64,000 nt of DNA, taken from positions 941,001 to 1,005,000 of the forward strand of contig NZ_JAHBZI010000002.1 in NCBI RefSeq assembly GCF_019635515.1, in the 5' to 3' direction. Both the position numbers and the translations under genes were made by a program. Position 1 is the stretch's first letter, and each line of letters begins with the position of its first letter. Shown here one piece after another: positions 17,746-26,873 of this stretch. This DNA is from Sphingomonas sp. Its GTDB lineage: Bacteria; Pseudomonadota; Alphaproteobacteria; Sphingomonadales; Sphingomonadaceae. The notes beneath the pieces are model-generated. The model was given only the letters and a program-made list of their open reading frames with translations. It ran no database searches and had not been told where the DNA came from.

Positions 17746-17761
17746 GGGTATTATAATACCC
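17746..17761. promoter_or_regulatory. Perfect 16-bp palindrome between cutA and rplM
   Basis: GGGTATTATAATACCC is a perfect AT-centred palindrome that touches the cutA stop codon and lies about 115 bp upstream of rplM. It contains TATAAT on both strands but no convincing -35 at the right distance on either. It could be an operator for the ribosomal protein promoter or a weak 3' stem for cutA. Confidence 0.45.
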
Positions 17762-18075
17762 TAGCGGGTTTCGGCCTCGATCCAGGCGGCCGCGGCATCG
17801 CTGGCGGTGACGCTCCAGCTTTCGATCACCGGCAGCTCGTAGCTGTGCAGCTCGGCGATGCGCGCGGTAAGGCGGCGGGCCGCCGTGGCCCGCGTCTTGA
17901 ACAGGGCCGGGACTTCCTCGCTGCGTTCGGTGCGGCCTTCCCAGCGGTAGATCGAGATGCAGGGGGCGAGGATGTTGACGCAGGCGGCGAGGCGCTCGGC
18001 GAGGACGGTCCCGGCGACGCGCTCGGCCTCGGCCTTGCTCGGAAAGGTGACGTAGACCAGCGAGCTGCCGCTCAC
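17761..18075 (-). CDS. cutA: CutA1-family divalent-cation tolerance protein
   Basis: CutA1 is a trimeric PII-like protein linked to copper tolerance, although its molecular role is uncertain. The 104-residue sequence shows VYVTFPSKAEAERVAGTVLAERLAACVNILAPCISIYRW, followed by EEVPALFKTRATAARRL and HSYELPVIESW, which are all family hallmarks. The start is a GTG overlapping the TGA of the heme A synthase gene, so the two are co-translated. Confidence 0.93.
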   Translation of the reverse strand: MSGSSLVYVTFPSKAEAERVAGTVLAERLAACVNILAPCISIYRWEGRTERSEEVPALFKTRATAARRLTARIAELHSYELPVIESWSVTASDAAAAWIEAETR

Positions 18076-19091
18076 CGGCTGCGGCCGATCGCGTGCATGC
18101 CCCAGACGGTGGCGATGACCAGCAATGCGCCGACGAACTGGTGGAGCGCGGCGAGGGCGATGTTCATCCCTGACATGACAGTGGCGATGCCGAGCAGGAT
18201 CTGGGTGCCGAAGGCGCTGTGGATGGCGATCGAGGCGCGGCGATCGACCGGGCGGACGGCGCGGGCGAGCGCGATCAGGATCGCAACCACCACCCAGGCC
18301 CACCAGCGATGGACGAAATGGACGATCGCCGGATCGTTGAAGAGCGCGCCGAAGAAGCTCTCGCCGGTGGTGGTGGGGCCGGGGAACAGCTTGCCGTTCA
18401 TCAGCGGCCATTCATCGGTGACGAGGCCCGCATTGAGCCCGGCGACCAGCGCGCCGAACAGCAATTGCACGAACAGCACCGCGCCGGCGGCGAAGGCGAA
18501 CCCGGTCAGGCGCGCGGGGCGGGCATCCGAGCGGCGGGCGAGCGCACGCAGATCGAGCGCGGTCCACACCACCCCGGCCATCGTGAACAGCGCGACGAGC
18601 AGGTGGACCGCGAGACGGATATGGCTGACATCGGTGCGGACGCTGAGGCCCGACTGCACCATCCACCAGCCGATCGCGCCCTGGAGGCCGCCGAGCAGCA
18701 GCAAGGCGACGAGGCGAGGCGTGTAGCCGCGTGGAATCTGCTTCTTGATCCAGAACCAGGCGAGCGGCAGCGCGAAGGCGAGGCCGATCAGCCTTCCGAG
18801 CAGGCGGTGGAGATATTCCCAGAAGAAGATCGCCTTGAAACCGGCCAGCGTCATGCCCTGGTTGAGCTGCTGATATTCGGGGATCTTCTGATAATTGGCG
18901 AACTCGGCCTGCCACTGCGCGTCGTTCAAGGGGGGGATGATCCCGCTGATCGGCTTCCACTGGGTGATCGACAGGCCGGATTCAGTGAGGCGGGTGATCC
19001 CGCCGATCACGACCATCAGCACGATCAGCCCGGCGACGGCGAACAGCCAGTTGGCAATGAGGCGGGGACGGATTTGCGAGCTCTGATACAC
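18072..19091 (-). CDS. ctaA: Heme A synthase, COX15/CtaA type 2
   Basis: Heme A synthase oxidises the C8 methyl of heme O to make heme A for cytochrome oxidase. The 339-residue membrane protein has about eight hydrophobic helices and the type 2 alphaproteobacterial and mitochondrial pattern. Family motifs include GGITRLTESGLSITQWKP near the N-terminus, FKAIFFWEYLHRLLGRLIGL with the heme-ligand histidine, QGAIGWWMVQSGL, HLLVALFTM, and the late histidines in FVHRWWAWV and ALHQFVGALL. It is co-transcribed with cutA. Confidence 0.95.
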   Translation of the reverse strand: MYQSSQIRPRLIANWLFAVAGLIVLMVVIGGITRLTESGLSITQWKPISGIIPPLNDAQWQAEFANYQKIPEYQQLNQGMTLAGFKAIFFWEYLHRLLGRLIGLAFALPLAWFWIKKQIPRGYTPRLVALLLLGGLQGAIGWWMVQSGLSVRTDVSHIRLAVHLLVALFTMAGVVWTALDLRALARRSDARPARLTGFAFAAGAVLFVQLLFGALVAGLNAGLVTDEWPLMNGKLFPGPTTTGESFFGALFNDPAIVHFVHRWWAWVVVAILIALARAVRPVDRRASIAIHSAFGTQILLGIATVMSGMNIALAALHQFVGALLVIATVWGMHAIGRSR

Positions 19092-19316
19092 GAAGCTGCC
19101 TTAGAAGCGGAACCCGGGATTGGCGAGTCCGCGCCGAATATTGATGAAGTTACCGGTTTCGGGGGTGCCTTCCCGGAAGCGCCGGGTTCGCGCCCACGGT
19201 TACAGGCGGCGCGATACATGGCGTCTATGCGCGATCGATGCCGGGCGCGCGGATCGAGCAGGCGAAATCCTGCATTGCAAGGCGGCCGCGCTCGCGGCGG
19301 CACTTCGATCCGCCCG

Positions 19317-19679
19317 TCAATTCCAGCGGATTTGCGACCCCGGCTCGACCGACCGCATGAGCCCCTGCAGTTCGGAGATGAGCACCCCCAGGCTTTCGGT
19401 CTTGAAGACCAAAGGCAATTCCGCTCCTCCCTTGAGCGTCAGAATGATCATCGGCTCACCCTGCTCGTTCCTGGCGGTCTGCATGCTGGCGGGGCGGATG
19501 AGCTGCTGCTCCTTGCCCGCGAGATGGAGCTTTTGGGATTCGCTGGCGAGCGCGGCCGCGAGAATCCCGGCACATTCCGAACCCACGTCGAAACGGTGAA
19601 TCTCCTGATCTTCACCAAGCATGTCGAGGTGGACGCTGTCGCCCGCCGCCGACCATTGGACAACCCGAATATACTTCAA
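19317..19679 (-). CDS. Hypothetical cytosolic protein, 120 residues
   Basis: The frame encodes a soluble alpha/beta protein with LKYIRVVQWSAAGDSVHLDML, RFDVGSECAGILAAAL and MIILTLKGGAELPLVFKTE. I do not recognise the family. A TTG start at 19679 is preferred because AGGGGAG lies 5 bp upstream; an ATG 16 codons further up (19727) is the alternative. It is 111 bp downstream of another uncharacterised gene on the same strand and may form a unit with it. Confidence 0.6.
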   Translation of the reverse strand: MKYIRVVQWSAAGDSVHLDMLGEDQEIHRFDVGSECAGILAAALASESQKLHLAGKEQQLIRPASMQTARNEQGEPMIILTLKGGAELPLVFKTESLGVLISELQGLMRSVEPGSQIRWN

Positions 19680-19790
19680 AACCGCTCCCCTAAATCCGCC
19701 GATTGAGTGTGCCGGCGAGGCGTGCATCGCCGCCGGCTGGTTTGCAAATGGCCATGGCTGCCGACGCCGGTCCCGAACGATGCGGTGTCG

Positions 19791-20582
19791 CTACTCCTTC
19801 GGAAAGAGCAGCTTCGCCGGGCGGCGCTCGCGGGCGGTCTTGAACAGCGAGTAGGTCTGGCCCACGAACTCGCTGACGCCGGTGATCGAGGAGATGAAGC
19901 TCTCCAGCTCCGGCGTCTTCCTGGCCTCGATGAGCCGCACGGGCGCCGCGGGATCGGGCCCCTCGAACCGGACATAGAACAGCGGCTCGCCGCGCCGGAG
20001 GACGAGGTCCTTGGCCGTATCGTGCCACTCGAAGGCCCACATCAAGGCGCGGGGCCAGATATCGATGGGGAAGCGCCCGTTGATCTGAATGCCCGGCCGG
20101 TCCGGCATGTGATGCAGGATCGGGGGATATTGGTTGATATAGACCGGGTCGTCCGAGACGAAGATGTAGGAAGTCAGCATCTGCAGCACCGGGCGCTGGG
20201 GATGGCGCCACTCGTGCCGCGGCTGAAACACGATCCAGCGCTGCAGCGCATCCGAGCGGATCGGGCTTTTCTCCGCGAGAACATTGGTGATGTCCATGTC
20301 GCCGCCGGTCAGGTTCAGGCGCAGATGCACGTCGATCGGGCAATTGATCGCGAAATGGCGGCGGTCGAAGTCGAGGACGGAGGGACATTGCCCGACCGAC
20401 CGGGGATCGCCGCTTTGGGAATCGATCCGCACCGGCTTGGGGGAATCCCAGATGATGCTGGTCTTTTCGGTATTGAGCAGCCAGCCGACGGTCGATGCGC
20501 GGGATTCGGCGGGTTCGCCTCGCCCCGAATCCGTTTCGGTCTCGGTGGAGCGGTGGCCTTTCGAAAACAGAGTCCTCAGCAT
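19791..20582 (-). CDS. Hypothetical protein, 263 residues
   Basis: This soluble protein has no signal peptide and no nucleotide-binding motif. Distinctive parts are TVGWLLNTEKTSIIWDSP, CPIDVHLRLNLTGG, SDDPVYINQYPPILHHMPDRPG and a C-terminal helical region. The WLLN..WDSPKPVRI and GRFPIDIWPRALMWAFEW stretches suggest a compact beta-rich fold. I do not recognise a family. About 217 bp of non-coding sequence separate it from the dxs end; base use matches its neighbours, so it is probably an ordinary lineage-specific gene. Confidence 0.65.
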   Translation of the reverse strand: MLRTLFSKGHRSTETETDSGRGEPAESRASTVGWLLNTEKTSIIWDSPKPVRIDSQSGDPRSVGQCPSVLDFDRRHFAINCPIDVHLRLNLTGGDMDITNVLAEKSPIRSDALQRWIVFQPRHEWRHPQRPVLQMLTSYIFVSDDPVYINQYPPILHHMPDRPGIQINGRFPIDIWPRALMWAFEWHDTAKDLVLRRGEPLFYVRFEGPDPAAPVRLIEARKTPELESFISSITGVSEFVGQTYSLFKTARERRPAKLLFPKE

Positions 20583-20799
20583 GCGCGGATCCGTGGCCTT
20601 CCTGTTGCCTCGAGGGGACGGAAAAGCAGATTTTCCGATACCGAAGCATAGCGGCGCAGACCCCGGCGAACTAGCCGGCGAGCTTCAACGTGCAGATTTG
20701 CAACAGGTTTTCTGCGCCTATCCCCGCAATCATATATGCGAGCTATACAAGGATCACGACGATCCGATGCCCGGCCCCACCTAAGGATCCTCGCCGCGC

Positions 20800-22725
20800 C
20801 TAGGCCCGCACGCCGCCCTCGACCGCCGCCTCGTTCCACCGCAGCGCCTTGAGCACCGTCTCCACGATCGCGTCGGCATCCAATCCCGCCTCGGCATATT
20901 GCAGCTCGGGCTTGTCCTGGTCCTGGAATATATCGGGCAGGCGCAGGGTGCGCAGCTTGAGGCCGGCGTCGATCAGGCCCTGATCGCTGGCCATGGTCAG
21001 GACATGGGCGCCGAGGCCGCCGATTGCGCCTTCCTCGATGGTCAGCGCGACTTCGTGGGTGGTGAGGAGCTTGCGGATCAGCGCCTCGTCGAGCGGCTTG
21101 GCGAAGCGGAGGTCGGCGACGGTGGTGCTGAGGCCCTTGGCCTCGAGCGTGTCGGCGGCCTTGAGCGCTTCGGCGAGGCGGGTGCCGAGCGACAGGATGG
21201 CGACGGTCTTGCCTTCGCGGACGATGCGGCCCTTGCCGATCTCGAGCCGCTGCGGAACTTCGGGCAGCGCCACGCCGGTGCCGTTGCCGCGCGGATAGCG
21301 GACGGCGATGGGGCCGGAATCATGCTCGGCGGCGGTGTAGGTCATATGGACCAGCTCGGCCTCGTCCGAGGGCGCCATCACCACGAAATTGGGGAGCGTC
21401 GCCAGATAGGTGACATCGAAGCTGCCGGCATGGGTGGCGCCGTCGGCACCGACCAGCCCGGCACGGTCGATGGCGAAGCGGACCGGCAGGTTCTGGATCG
21501 CGACGTCATGGACGACCTGATCATAGGCGCGCTGGAGGAAGGTCGAATAGATCGCGCAGAACGGGCGCATGCCCTGCGCGGCGAGGCCGGCGGCGAAGGT
21601 GACGGCGTGCTGCTCGGCAATGCCGACATCGAAGGCGCGGTCCGGATGCGCCTTGGCGAATTTATCGACGCCGGTGCCCGAGGGCATGGCGGCGGTGATC
21701 GCGACGATGCGCTCGTCGGTTTCGGCGAGCTTCGCCAGCGTTTCGCCGAACACATTCTGATATTGCGGCGGGCCGGGAGGCGCCTTGGCCTGGGCGCCGG
21801 TGATCACGTCGAACTTCTGGACGCCGTGATATTTGTCCGCCGACGCCTCGGCCGGGGCATAGCCCTTGCCCTTCTTGGTGACGACATGGATCAGGATCGG
21901 GCCATGCTCGATGTCGCGGGCGTTCTCCAGCACCGGGATCAGGTGGTCGAGATTATGGCCGTCGATCGGGCCGACATAATAGAAGCCGAGCTCCTCGAAG
22001 AGCGTGCCGCCGGTTACCATGGTGCGCGTGAATTCCTCGGCGCGCTCGGCGGCATTGTGGACGCGGCGCGAGATGCGGCGGATCGCGCGCTTGGCGAAGT
22101 TGCGCAGGCCGAGATATTCGGACGACGACACCATCCGCGCGAGATAGGCCGATAGCCCGCCCACGGGCGGCGCGATCGACATGTCGTTGTCGTTGAGGAT
22201 GACGATGAGGCGATTGCCCGCGGCTTCGGCATTGTTCATCGCCTCATAGGCCATGCCGGCGCTCATCGAGCCGTCGCCGATCACCGCGATCGCCTTGCAG
22301 GGCCTGTCGTTGAGCTTGTTGGCGATCGCGAAGCCCAAAGCCGCGCTGATCGAGGTCGAGGAATGCGCCGCGCCGAACGGATCGTATTCGCTCTCGCTGC
22401 GCTTGGTGAAGCCCGAAAGCCCGCCGCCCTGGCGCAGCGTGCGGATGCGGTCGCGGCGGCCGGTGAGGATCTTGTGCGGATAGCATTGGTGGCCGACATC
22501 CCAGACCAATCGGTCTTCGGGCGTGTTGAAGACATAATGGATCGCGGTGGTCAGTTCGACGACGCCGAGGCCCGAGCCGAGATGCCCGCCGGTGGTGCCC
22601 ACGGCTGAAATCGTCTCCTGACGCAGCTCGTCGGCGAGCTGGCGCAGCTGCTTCGGATCAAGCTTGCGGAGATCGGCGGGCGTGTCGACGGTATCGAGCA
22701 ACGGCGTGCTTGGTAGATCAGCCAT
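20800..22725 (-). CDS. dxs: 1-deoxy-D-xylulose-5-phosphate synthase Dxs
   Basis: Dxs condenses pyruvate and glyceraldehyde 3-phosphate with thiamine diphosphate, the first step of the MEP isoprenoid pathway. The 641-residue length is normal. The ThDP/Mg motif [17 protein letters not shown] is followed by [12 protein letters not shown]; the N-terminal [18 protein letters not shown] and the transketolase core [18 protein letters not shown] are typical. Sphingomonads make carotenoids and ubiquinone from this pathway. A 102-bp gap separates it from zur upstream. Confidence 0.98.
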   Translation of the reverse strand: MADLPSTPLLDTVDTPADLRKLDPKQLRQLADELRQETISAVGTTGGHLGSGLGVVELTTAIHYVFNTPEDRLVWDVGHQCYPHKILTGRRDRIRTLRQGGGLSGFTKRSESEYDPFGAAHSSTSISAALGFAIANKLNDRPCKAIAVIGDGSMSAGMAYEAMNNAEAAGNRLIVILNDNDMSIAPPVGGLSAYLARMVSSSEYLGLRNFAKRAIRRISRRVHNAAERAEEFTRTMVTGGTLFEELGFYYVGPIDGHNLDHLIPVLENARDIEHGPILIHVVTKKGKGYAPAEASADKYHGVQKFDVITGAQAKAPPGPPQYQNVFGETLAKLAETDERIVAITAAMPSGTGVDKFAKAHPDRAFDVGIAEQHAVTFAAGLAAQGMRPFCAIYSTFLQRAYDQVVHDVAIQNLPVRFAIDRAGLVGADGATHAGSFDVTYLATLPNFVVMAPSDEAELVHMTYTAAEHDSGPIAVRYPRGNGTGVALPEVPQRLEIGKGRIVREGKTVAILSLGTRLAEALKAADTLEAKGLSTTVADLRFAKPLDEALIRKLLTTHEVALTIEEGAIGGLGAHVLTMASDQGLIDAGLKLRTLRLPDIFQDQDKPELQYAEAGLDADAIVETVLKALRWNEAAVEGGVRA

Positions 22726-22827
22726 TTGTCCGCACTTACTCCCGCGATTGATCAGTGTCGATTGCTAACGCGTTGGCGCAGCAAGCGGCCAAAATCATGA
22801 GGAAAGGCTGATATTTGGCTGAGCCGC

Positions 22828-23286
22828 TCAGTCGCAATCGGCGCATTTGCCGCGGACCTCGATCACCGGGCGCTCGGGCGAGAAGCCCGCCCCCTTGGCG
22901 GCGGCGCGCACCGTCTTGGTGATCGAATCGTCGTCGAGATGCGTGGTCTGGCCGCAATTGTCGCAAACCAGGAAGATGCAGTCGTGCAGGCAATCGGGAT
23001 GGGTGTTGGCCATATAGGCGTTGGCGCTCTCGACGCGGCGGGCGAGATTCGAGCCGACGAACAGATCGAGGATGCGATAGACGCTGTTGGCGGCGATGCG
23101 GCGTCCTTCGGCCTTGGAAACCGCTTCGGCGATGTCATAGGCGGAAGCCGGCTTGTCGAAGCTGGCCAGGGCCTCGAACACGCGCTCGCGCATCGCCGTC
23201 CATTGCTCGCCGGATTTCTCCAGCGTGGTCTGGGCGGCGCGGGTGAGGTCATGGCCCTCATGCTCGTGATGATCGTGCGCGTGCAT
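22828..23286 (-). CDS. zur: Fur-family regulator, probably zinc-responsive Zur
   Basis: The 152-residue protein starts with a histidine-rich stretch (MHAHDHHEHEGHD) and carries the Fur-family winged helix (VFEALASFDKPASAYDIAEAVS..ANSVYRILDLF). The structural zinc cysteines are in FLVCDNCGQ and at the end in GKCADCD. The H-DCLHDCIF region supplies sensory ligands. Zur is inferred over Fur from the double CxxC and the neighbouring merC gene, a pairing common in sphingomonads. Confidence 0.85.
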   Translation of the reverse strand: MHAHDHHEHEGHDLTRAAQTTLEKSGEQWTAMRERVFEALASFDKPASAYDIAEAVSKAEGRRIAANSVYRILDLFVGSNLARRVESANAYMANTHPDCLHDCIFLVCDNCGQTTHLDDDSITKTVRAAAKGAGFSPERPVIEVRGKCADCD

Positions 23287-23328
23287 GGCGGTGATGTAGG
23301 CCTGCGGGACCTGTGCGGCAAGGCGGTG

Positions 23329-23724
23329 TCAGGAACGCCCGCCGATGGCAGCACTGTACTCTTGCCTCGTTCCCTCCACGCACATGGGAAAATCAGGCAC
23401 GCAGCGGGCGGCTTCGGCGATCGCGATCTTGAGACGCCGTTTCTGCGCACGGTCCCTGATCTTGAGGTCTACTACGAGCTGCGGCGTGGGAGACAGACCA
23501 TTGATCCGGCGCAGATAGGCGAACAATCGCGCTTCATTGACACGCGTGCCGTTATATTTCCAGGCGCCGTTGCCAAGCGCCAAGATCTCCAGCACCGGTG
23601 AGGGCGTGTACGGCACGGGCGAGGGCTCAAGTTCGGCGGCACATATCTAGCCGGGTATCTGATCGACACTGCTGCAGCCCGGCAGCGCGAACGCCAAGGC
23701 GCTCAAGAAAGCGGCAGGGATCAG
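23329..23724 (-). pseudogene. ExbD/TolR-like lipoprotein gene interrupted by an in-frame TAG
   Basis: One reading frame first encodes a lipoprotein-like signal (IPAAFLSALAFALPGCSS, lipobox ALPGC), then meets TAG at 23647-23649. It continues open as ICAAELEPSPVPYTPSPVLE and 80 further residues. The second part (EILALGNGAWKYNGTRVNEARL..QLVVDLKIRDRAQ) resembles the periplasmic domain of ExbD/TolR. No ATG/GTG/TTG start precedes the signal, so CTG at 23724 or a degraded start is implied. A GTG at 23616 could express only the distal part. A nonsense-disrupted gene is the simplest reading. Confidence 0.5.
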
Positions 23725-24107
23725 TAGGTCGCGCGCCGGTTGAGGTCGTGGCCGAGCGCGACGAGGCTGACGCCGACCAGCGTCCAGAAAATCTCGAACT
23801 CGCCGTGCGGCAGGCTGAGCGCGCCGGCCATGATGCCGATGCCGAACGAACCGACCACCGCGGGCATCATATAGCCATGGGTGAAGATGCCGCGACCCAG
23901 CGCGACGATGCCGAAACCGATCGCCAGCGTCAGGCCGACCTCGTGGATCGCCGGGTTGAGCAAACCACCGGCCGAGGAGATCACGGTCAGCAGGATCGTA
24001 GTGGTCAGGCAGTGGACGAGGCACAAGCCGCTGATCCCGATCGCGATGCGATCGAAGCGTGCGTCGATGGCGCCCCAGAATCGGGCGATCGGAAGACTCA
24101 CCGGCAT
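23721..24107 (-). CDS. MerC-domain membrane protein
   Basis: This 128-residue inner-membrane protein has about four helices and the MerC-like motif SGLCLVHCLTTTILL with two closely spaced cysteines in the first helix, as in metal-binding MerC transporters. The start MPVSLPIARF was chosen from several ATGs because earlier codons lie within an AT-rich dyad that looks regulatory. With zur downstream on the same strand, a role in zinc handling under Zur control is a reasonable inference, not proven. Confidence 0.8.
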   Translation of the reverse strand: MPVSLPIARFWGAIDARFDRIAIGISGLCLVHCLTTTILLTVISSAGGLLNPAIHEVGLTLAIGFGIVALGRGIFTHGYMMPAVVGSFGIGIMAGALSLPHGEFEIFWTLVGVSLVALGHDLNRRATY

Positions 24108-24124
24108 GGGCGCATATATAGGCC

Positions 24125-24149
24125 GATAAATGTAAAGGTACAACATATC
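24125..24149 (-). promoter_or_regulatory. AT-rich imperfect dyad upstream of merC, possible Zur box
   Basis: GATAAATGTAAAGGTACAAC followed by ATATC has GATA/TATC ends and an inner TGTA-AAGG-TACA inverted repeat. It stands out as AT-rich in a GC-rich region, 18-40 bp upstream of the merC start. A metalloregulator site is suspected from position and the nearby zur gene. Confidence 0.4.
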
Positions 24150-24168
24150 ATTGGGGCGCTTGGCTCCA

Positions 24169-24255
24169 TTCATCATCCTCGCGAAAGCGGGAAACCAGAG
24201 TCGCGTATGGAATCGCTGTGTAACCCTGGGTGCCCGCTTTCGCGGGGATGACGTG
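24169..24255. repeat. Inverted repeat with GCGAAAGCGGG arms
   Basis: The left arm (CATCATCCTCGCGAAAGCGG then GAAACCA) and the inverse of the right arm (CATCCCCGCGAAAGCGGGCA then CCCA) form a long imperfect stem with a variable middle. This motif class is widespread between genes in alphaproteobacteria; only one copy is seen here, between merC and the hydrolase gene. Confidence 0.75.
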
Positions 24256-24300
24256 AGGGGTGCGGCGTGACGCTAGAGGCACGGCGGCGGCAGTAAGACC

Positions 24301-25272
24301 CTAGCCCACCAGGCTGTGCGCCTTCGCCCAGGCCAGGAACAGCTTGGGCCAGGCGTGCACCGGTAGCCCCTCGGTGCGCCGGCCCCAGCCGAAGCCGTGG
24401 CCGCCTTTTTCGAAGATATGCGTCTCGACCGGCACCCCCGCCGCTTTGAGCGCGGCGCGGAGGCGGATGCCGTTGTCGACGGGCACGGTCTCGTCATCCT
24501 CGGCATGAAGGAGGAAGCAGGGCGGGGTGGCGGCGGTGACGTTTTGCTCGGGCGAATGGCGCCGGGCGTCTTCGGCGGTGGCGCCGGGGCCGAGGAGCTG
24601 GCTGCGCGAACCGCCATGTGCGATCGCGGGGTCCATCGACACCACCGGGTAGATCGGCGCGGCGAGTATCGGGCGGGGGTCGATCGCATCGGCGCCATCC
24701 ACGGCCTCGTAGGTCTTGCGCGCATGCGCCGTGGCGAGGCTGGCGCATAGATGCCCGCCGGCGGAGAAACCCATCGCGCCGACCCGCTTGGCGTCGATGC
24801 GGAATTCGGCCGCGCGCGCGCGGATCAGCCGCATCGCGCGCTGGGCATCGGCGAGTGGAGTATCCATCCGGTCGCGCCAGCCCTGGCCGGGCAGGCGGTA
24901 GAAGAGGACGAACGCGGTGATGCCGCGGGCGGCGAGCCACGGGGCGATCTCATAGCCTTCCTTGTCGAGCACGACACGGCTGTAACCGCCGCCGGGAATG
25001 ATGAGCATCGCCGCGCCGTTGGGAGTGGCGGCGCGGAACACATCGAGGCGGGGCGTGCGGATACGGTCCATCGCGCGATCGGGGAAGGCGGGGTCCTGGC
25101 TTCGTGCCAGGATATGATCGTCGAGCGCGGCATTGGTGAGGCCGGGAGCCTCGCCGAGCCAGAGATTGAAGCTGGCGTCGGGTTTGATCGGGCCGTCGGG
25201 CGCCTGCGCCCGCGCGGCCGGGGCCAGCAGCGTGCCGGCGAGCCCGGCGGCGAGAAGGTCACGGCGGTCCAT
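24301..25272 (-). CDS. Secreted alpha/beta-hydrolase, acetyl-xylan-esterase-like
   Basis: The 323-residue protein begins with a twin-arginine-like signal (MDRRDLLAAGLAGTLLAPAARAQA). The oxyanion region is LIIPGGGYSRV. The nucleophile serine is in GFSAGGHLCASLA, the acid is likely in LLHAEDDETVPVDN, and the histidine is in FEKGGHGFGWG. This order and the GGGY motif match BD-FAE/AXE-like esterases that deacetylate plant polysaccharides. A start 12 codons upstream is possible but would bury the signal. Confidence 0.85.
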   Translation of the reverse strand: MDRRDLLAAGLAGTLLAPAARAQAPDGPIKPDASFNLWLGEAPGLTNAALDDHILARSQDPAFPDRAMDRIRTPRLDVFRAATPNGAAMLIIPGGGYSRVVLDKEGYEIAPWLAARGITAFVLFYRLPGQGWRDRMDTPLADAQRAMRLIRARAAEFRIDAKRVGAMGFSAGGHLCASLATAHARKTYEAVDGADAIDPRPILAAPIYPVVSMDPAIAHGGSRSQLLGPGATAEDARRHSPEQNVTAATPPCFLLHAEDDETVPVDNGIRLRAALKAAGVPVETHIFEKGGHGFGWGRRTEGLPVHAWPKLFLAWAKAHSLVG

Positions 25273-25341
25273 TTCGATCAGTGTGCCGCTCGCGCGGCGC
25301 CCGCGCAATCGCTATGAGGGGCGCAAAGGAAGGATCGCCCC

Positions 25342-25728
25342 ATGCTCTTCGCTCTCGCGCTCGCCGCTTCGCTGGCCCCCATGGATGATGGCTATGACGC
25401 CTGCATGGAGAATGCGGTCACCAACCCGGATTTCATCGCCTGCGGCTATGCGTTGATCGAGCGGCGTGACGTCGAGCTCAACCGTGTGTGGAAGGAAGCG
25501 ATCGCCGATCTCGACGCGCCGACCAAGGCAGCGTTGCTGGCCGAGCAACGGTCGTGGAACGACTTCAAGGAAAAGAGCTGCGCCTATTGGATGACGGGCG
25601 CGTTCGGGCGCGACGGGCAGACGGTGCATTTCTACACCTGCCGGGCTGCCGTGATCGACGCGCGAATCGAATATCTGAGTGACATCGGGAATACCGGCGG
25701 TCCTGACGAGGAGCCGGCCAAGGAGTAG
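25342..25728 (+). CDS. LprI/DUF1311-type periplasmic protein
   Basis: This 128-residue protein has a short signal (MLFALALAASLAPM) and paired cysteines in YDACMENAV, FIACGYALIERRDVELNRVW, KEKSCAYW and FYTCRAA. The spacing and the ELNRVWKEAI / LLAEQRSWNDFKEKSC pattern are typical of DUF1311, the domain of lysozyme inhibitor LprI. A periplasmic lysozyme-binding role is possible. It diverges from the esterase gene across 69 bp. Confidence 0.8.
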   Translation: MLFALALAASLAPMDDGYDACMENAVTNPDFIACGYALIERRDVELNRVWKEAIADLDAPTKAALLAEQRSWNDFKEKSCAYWMTGAFGRDGQTVHFYTCRAAVIDARIEYLSDIGNTGGPDEEPAKE

Positions 25729-25819
25729 GCCGGGCAGCGCTCTAGGGTACGCCACCCGGCCATGCCCGCTATTCCCTATTTAGGCGATTGCGGGCGGGTT
25801 TCCAGTCCTGTGACGCCGA

Positions 25820-26497
25820 TCATGCGGGATTGCCGAGATAGTGCGACTGGGCGGCGTCGGTGGCGTTGATCGCCAGCACCGAACGGGCATCGGCGGCGGA
25901 ACGGATGCGGCCACTGCGATCCGATGCGGTATCGAGGACGCGATCGAGCAATTGCTGGCCCTCGTGCCACCAGCCGATCCCGCTGGCAGCGTTGAGATGC
26001 CCTTGAGGCCCGGCATCGACGAAGAAACTGCCCCAGCTGCGCGCCATGCCGCGGGCGCGATCCGCCGCGACCCACGGATCGTCGCTGCTTGCCACGACGA
26101 TCGAGGGAAAGGGGAGGGGACTGGCGGGGGCGGGGCGGAAGGCGCCCAGTTCGGGGCGGACACCGGGCCGATCGACATCGGCAGGCGCGACCAGCAGCGC
26201 ACCGGCGACCGGATAGCCGAACGGCTGACCGGCGAGTTCGGCCCACCATGCGACGGCGAGGCAGCCGAGACTGTGCGCGGCGAGCACCACCGGTGCCTGC
26301 GCCTGGCGGATCGCCTGATCGAGCTTGGTCACCCAGGCATTGCGGTGCGGCGTGTCCCACATGCCGAGCTCGACCCGGCTCGTATCCGGCCGCGATTGCT
26401 CCCACAGGGTCTGCCAGTGCGACGGGCCCGAGCCGCCTAGTCCGGGAACGGTAAGGATGATCGGCGAATGTTCGTCGTGGGGATTGAAGATCGTCAT
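25820..26497 (-). CDS. RBBP9/YdeN-family alpha/beta-hydrolase
   Basis: This 225-residue protein fits the small RBBP9/YdeN serine hydrolases. It has LTVPGLGGSGPSHWQTLWE at the N-terminus, the nucleophile in LAAHSLGCLAVAWW, an acid in VVASSDDPWV, and a late histidine in GPQGHLNAASG. These cytosolic enzymes have poorly known substrates. The start at MTIFNPHDEH removes 13 upstream codons without a clear ribosome site. Confidence 0.85.
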   Translation of the reverse strand: MTIFNPHDEHSPIILTVPGLGGSGPSHWQTLWEQSRPDTSRVELGMWDTPHRNAWVTKLDQAIRQAQAPVVLAAHSLGCLAVAWWAELAGQPFGYPVAGALLVAPADVDRPGVRPELGAFRPAPASPLPFPSIVVASSDDPWVAADRARGMARSWGSFFVDAGPQGHLNAASGIGWWHEGQQLLDRVLDTASDRSGRIRSAADARSVLAINATDAAQSHYLGNPA

Positions 26498-26873
26498 ATA
26501 TCCGCTCTGTGCGAGAGGGGATGGCCGGACCTCCAATATATTCCTACTAATTTGATAGGCAATAAGCTTGCGCCGGATTGCCGCGCGGACGCGGCGATCC
26601 GTTTGGAGTCAGTTCGAATAGAGCTGCGCTTCCGTCGCGCGGCGCCTTGGTGAGGCCGGGCGGCACTTGCCCATGGCCTTGTTCCAGCGCGCGAATTGCC
26701 CTGCCGCGCCGTTGGCACGCTCGATGATCGACACGCGGACGGCATTTGGCGTCACCGGATTTCCCTCTACGGAAAGCGTGACGATCCACCATGGCCGGTT
26801 CGCACGCGGTACGAGGATTGGGGCCGAAACGGATCGTATTGCGCCGGAGGGGTACGGGCTTCATAGGGGCCGC
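26498..26873. other. Intergenic region without a supported gene
   Basis: The 376 bp separate the divergent YdeN-like gene and tlyA. The first 100 bp after the hydrolase start are AT-richer (TATATTCCTACTAATTTGAT) and should hold promoters. Overlapping small frames on both strands lack ribosome sites and conserved features, so none is called. Confidence 0.5.
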
